NCBI GenBank assembly: GCA_031258915.1
Contig: JAIRMD010000182.1
Span: 1 to 6,732 of the forward strand
Direction: 5' to 3'
DNA: 6,732 nt
From: Prevotellaceae bacterium
GTDB taxonomy: Bacteria > Bacteroidota > Bacteroidia > Bacteroidales > UBA932
The position numbers were made by a program, and so were the translations under genes. How positions within the stretch are numbered: the first letter of the stretch is position 1; each line of letters starts with the position of its first letter. Positions 6,539 to 6,732 of this stretch are shown one piece after another. Below the pieces are notes generated by a model that saw only the letters and a list, made by a program, of their open reading frames with translations, ran no database searches and was not told where the DNA came from.

Positions 6539-6732
6539 ATGACAAAGAAAATTTTACTGCTTGGCTGCGCTGCGCTGTGCACAGCCACCCTTTTTGCCCA
6601 AAAAAACAAGGCCGCAAACATTATTCCCCTGCCGGAAAAATGCACGCTAAAATCGGGCGAATTTGTTATTAATTCGCAAACCAAAATTGCGCTGAGCGCG
6701 GACAACCCGCAGCTGCAAAACGCCGTGGCAAG
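6539..6732 (+). CDS. N-terminus of a secreted glycosidase, probably GH20 beta-N-acetylhexosaminidase; cut by the window end
   Basis: Open to the window edge, with 64 full codons visible. Residues 1-20 are a signal peptide (MTKKILLLG..., cleavage LFA|QK), so the protein is exported. Residues 28-50 (IIPLPEKC..., SGEFVINSQTKI) match the start of the GH20 N-terminal 'b' domain, which typically reads 'I-I-P-x-P ... G-x-F ... T-x-I'. GH20 enzymes remove terminal beta-GlcNAc or GalNAc from glycoproteins, glycolipids or chitin fragments. The catalytic Asp-Glu pair lies beyond the window, so this rests on the N-terminal pattern only; GH84 or another GH20b-bearing family is an alternative. An LLGC at 7-10 resembles a lipobox but lies too close to the N-terminus to be convincing. 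The start is well placed: a signal peptide begins right after the A/C-rich leader. Confidence 0.75.
   Translation, partial: MTKKILLLGCAALCTATLFAQKNKAANIIPLPEKCTLKSGEFVINSQTKIALSADNPQLQNAVA

Overview
The window comes from a Bacteroidota-type genome. The signs are an LysC and LysA of the short Bacteroidota pattern encoded side by side, a near-consensus TAnnTTTG -7 box, A-rich leaders without strong Shine-Dalgarno sites, and two exported proteins whose signal peptides end in Ala-Gln. Coding DNA is moderately GC-rich and the gaps between genes are clearly AT-rich. All genes are on the + strand.

Layout: (1) 1-876, the C-terminal two thirds of aspartate kinase LysC, cut by the window edge. (2) 911-2062, complete diaminopimelate decarboxylase LysA, 34 bp downstream; these two are the first and last steps of the DAP/lysine pathway and look like one operon. 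(3) 2063-2278, an AT-rich regulatory gap with an inverted repeat, a candidate promoter and a short direct repeat. (4) 2279-5479, a large secreted GH2 beta-galactosidase with all catalytic motifs intact. (5) 5544-6419, an Rpn-family PD-(D/E)XK nuclease ('recombination-promoting nuclease/putative transposase') with a 4-residue repeat helix near its C-terminus and a plausible internal start. (6) 6420-6538, an AT-rich leader with an 8-bp tandem CAAAACAA repeat. (7) 6539 to the end, the N-terminus of a secreted glycosidase, most likely a GH20 beta-N-acetylhexosaminidase.

The GH2 and GH20-like enzymes could together trim galactose and GlcNAc/GalNAc from complex glycans in the periplasm or outside the cell. 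No SusC/SusD pair or regulator is visible, so a full polysaccharide utilisation locus cannot be claimed. The rpn gene sits between them and looks like an independent defence or mobile-type unit. It is the most interesting part of the window, because its architecture (nuclease, then a tetrapeptide-repeat helix with an internal ATG preceded by AAGGA) fits the gene-within-gene toxin-antitoxin arrangement described for enterobacterial Rpn proteins.
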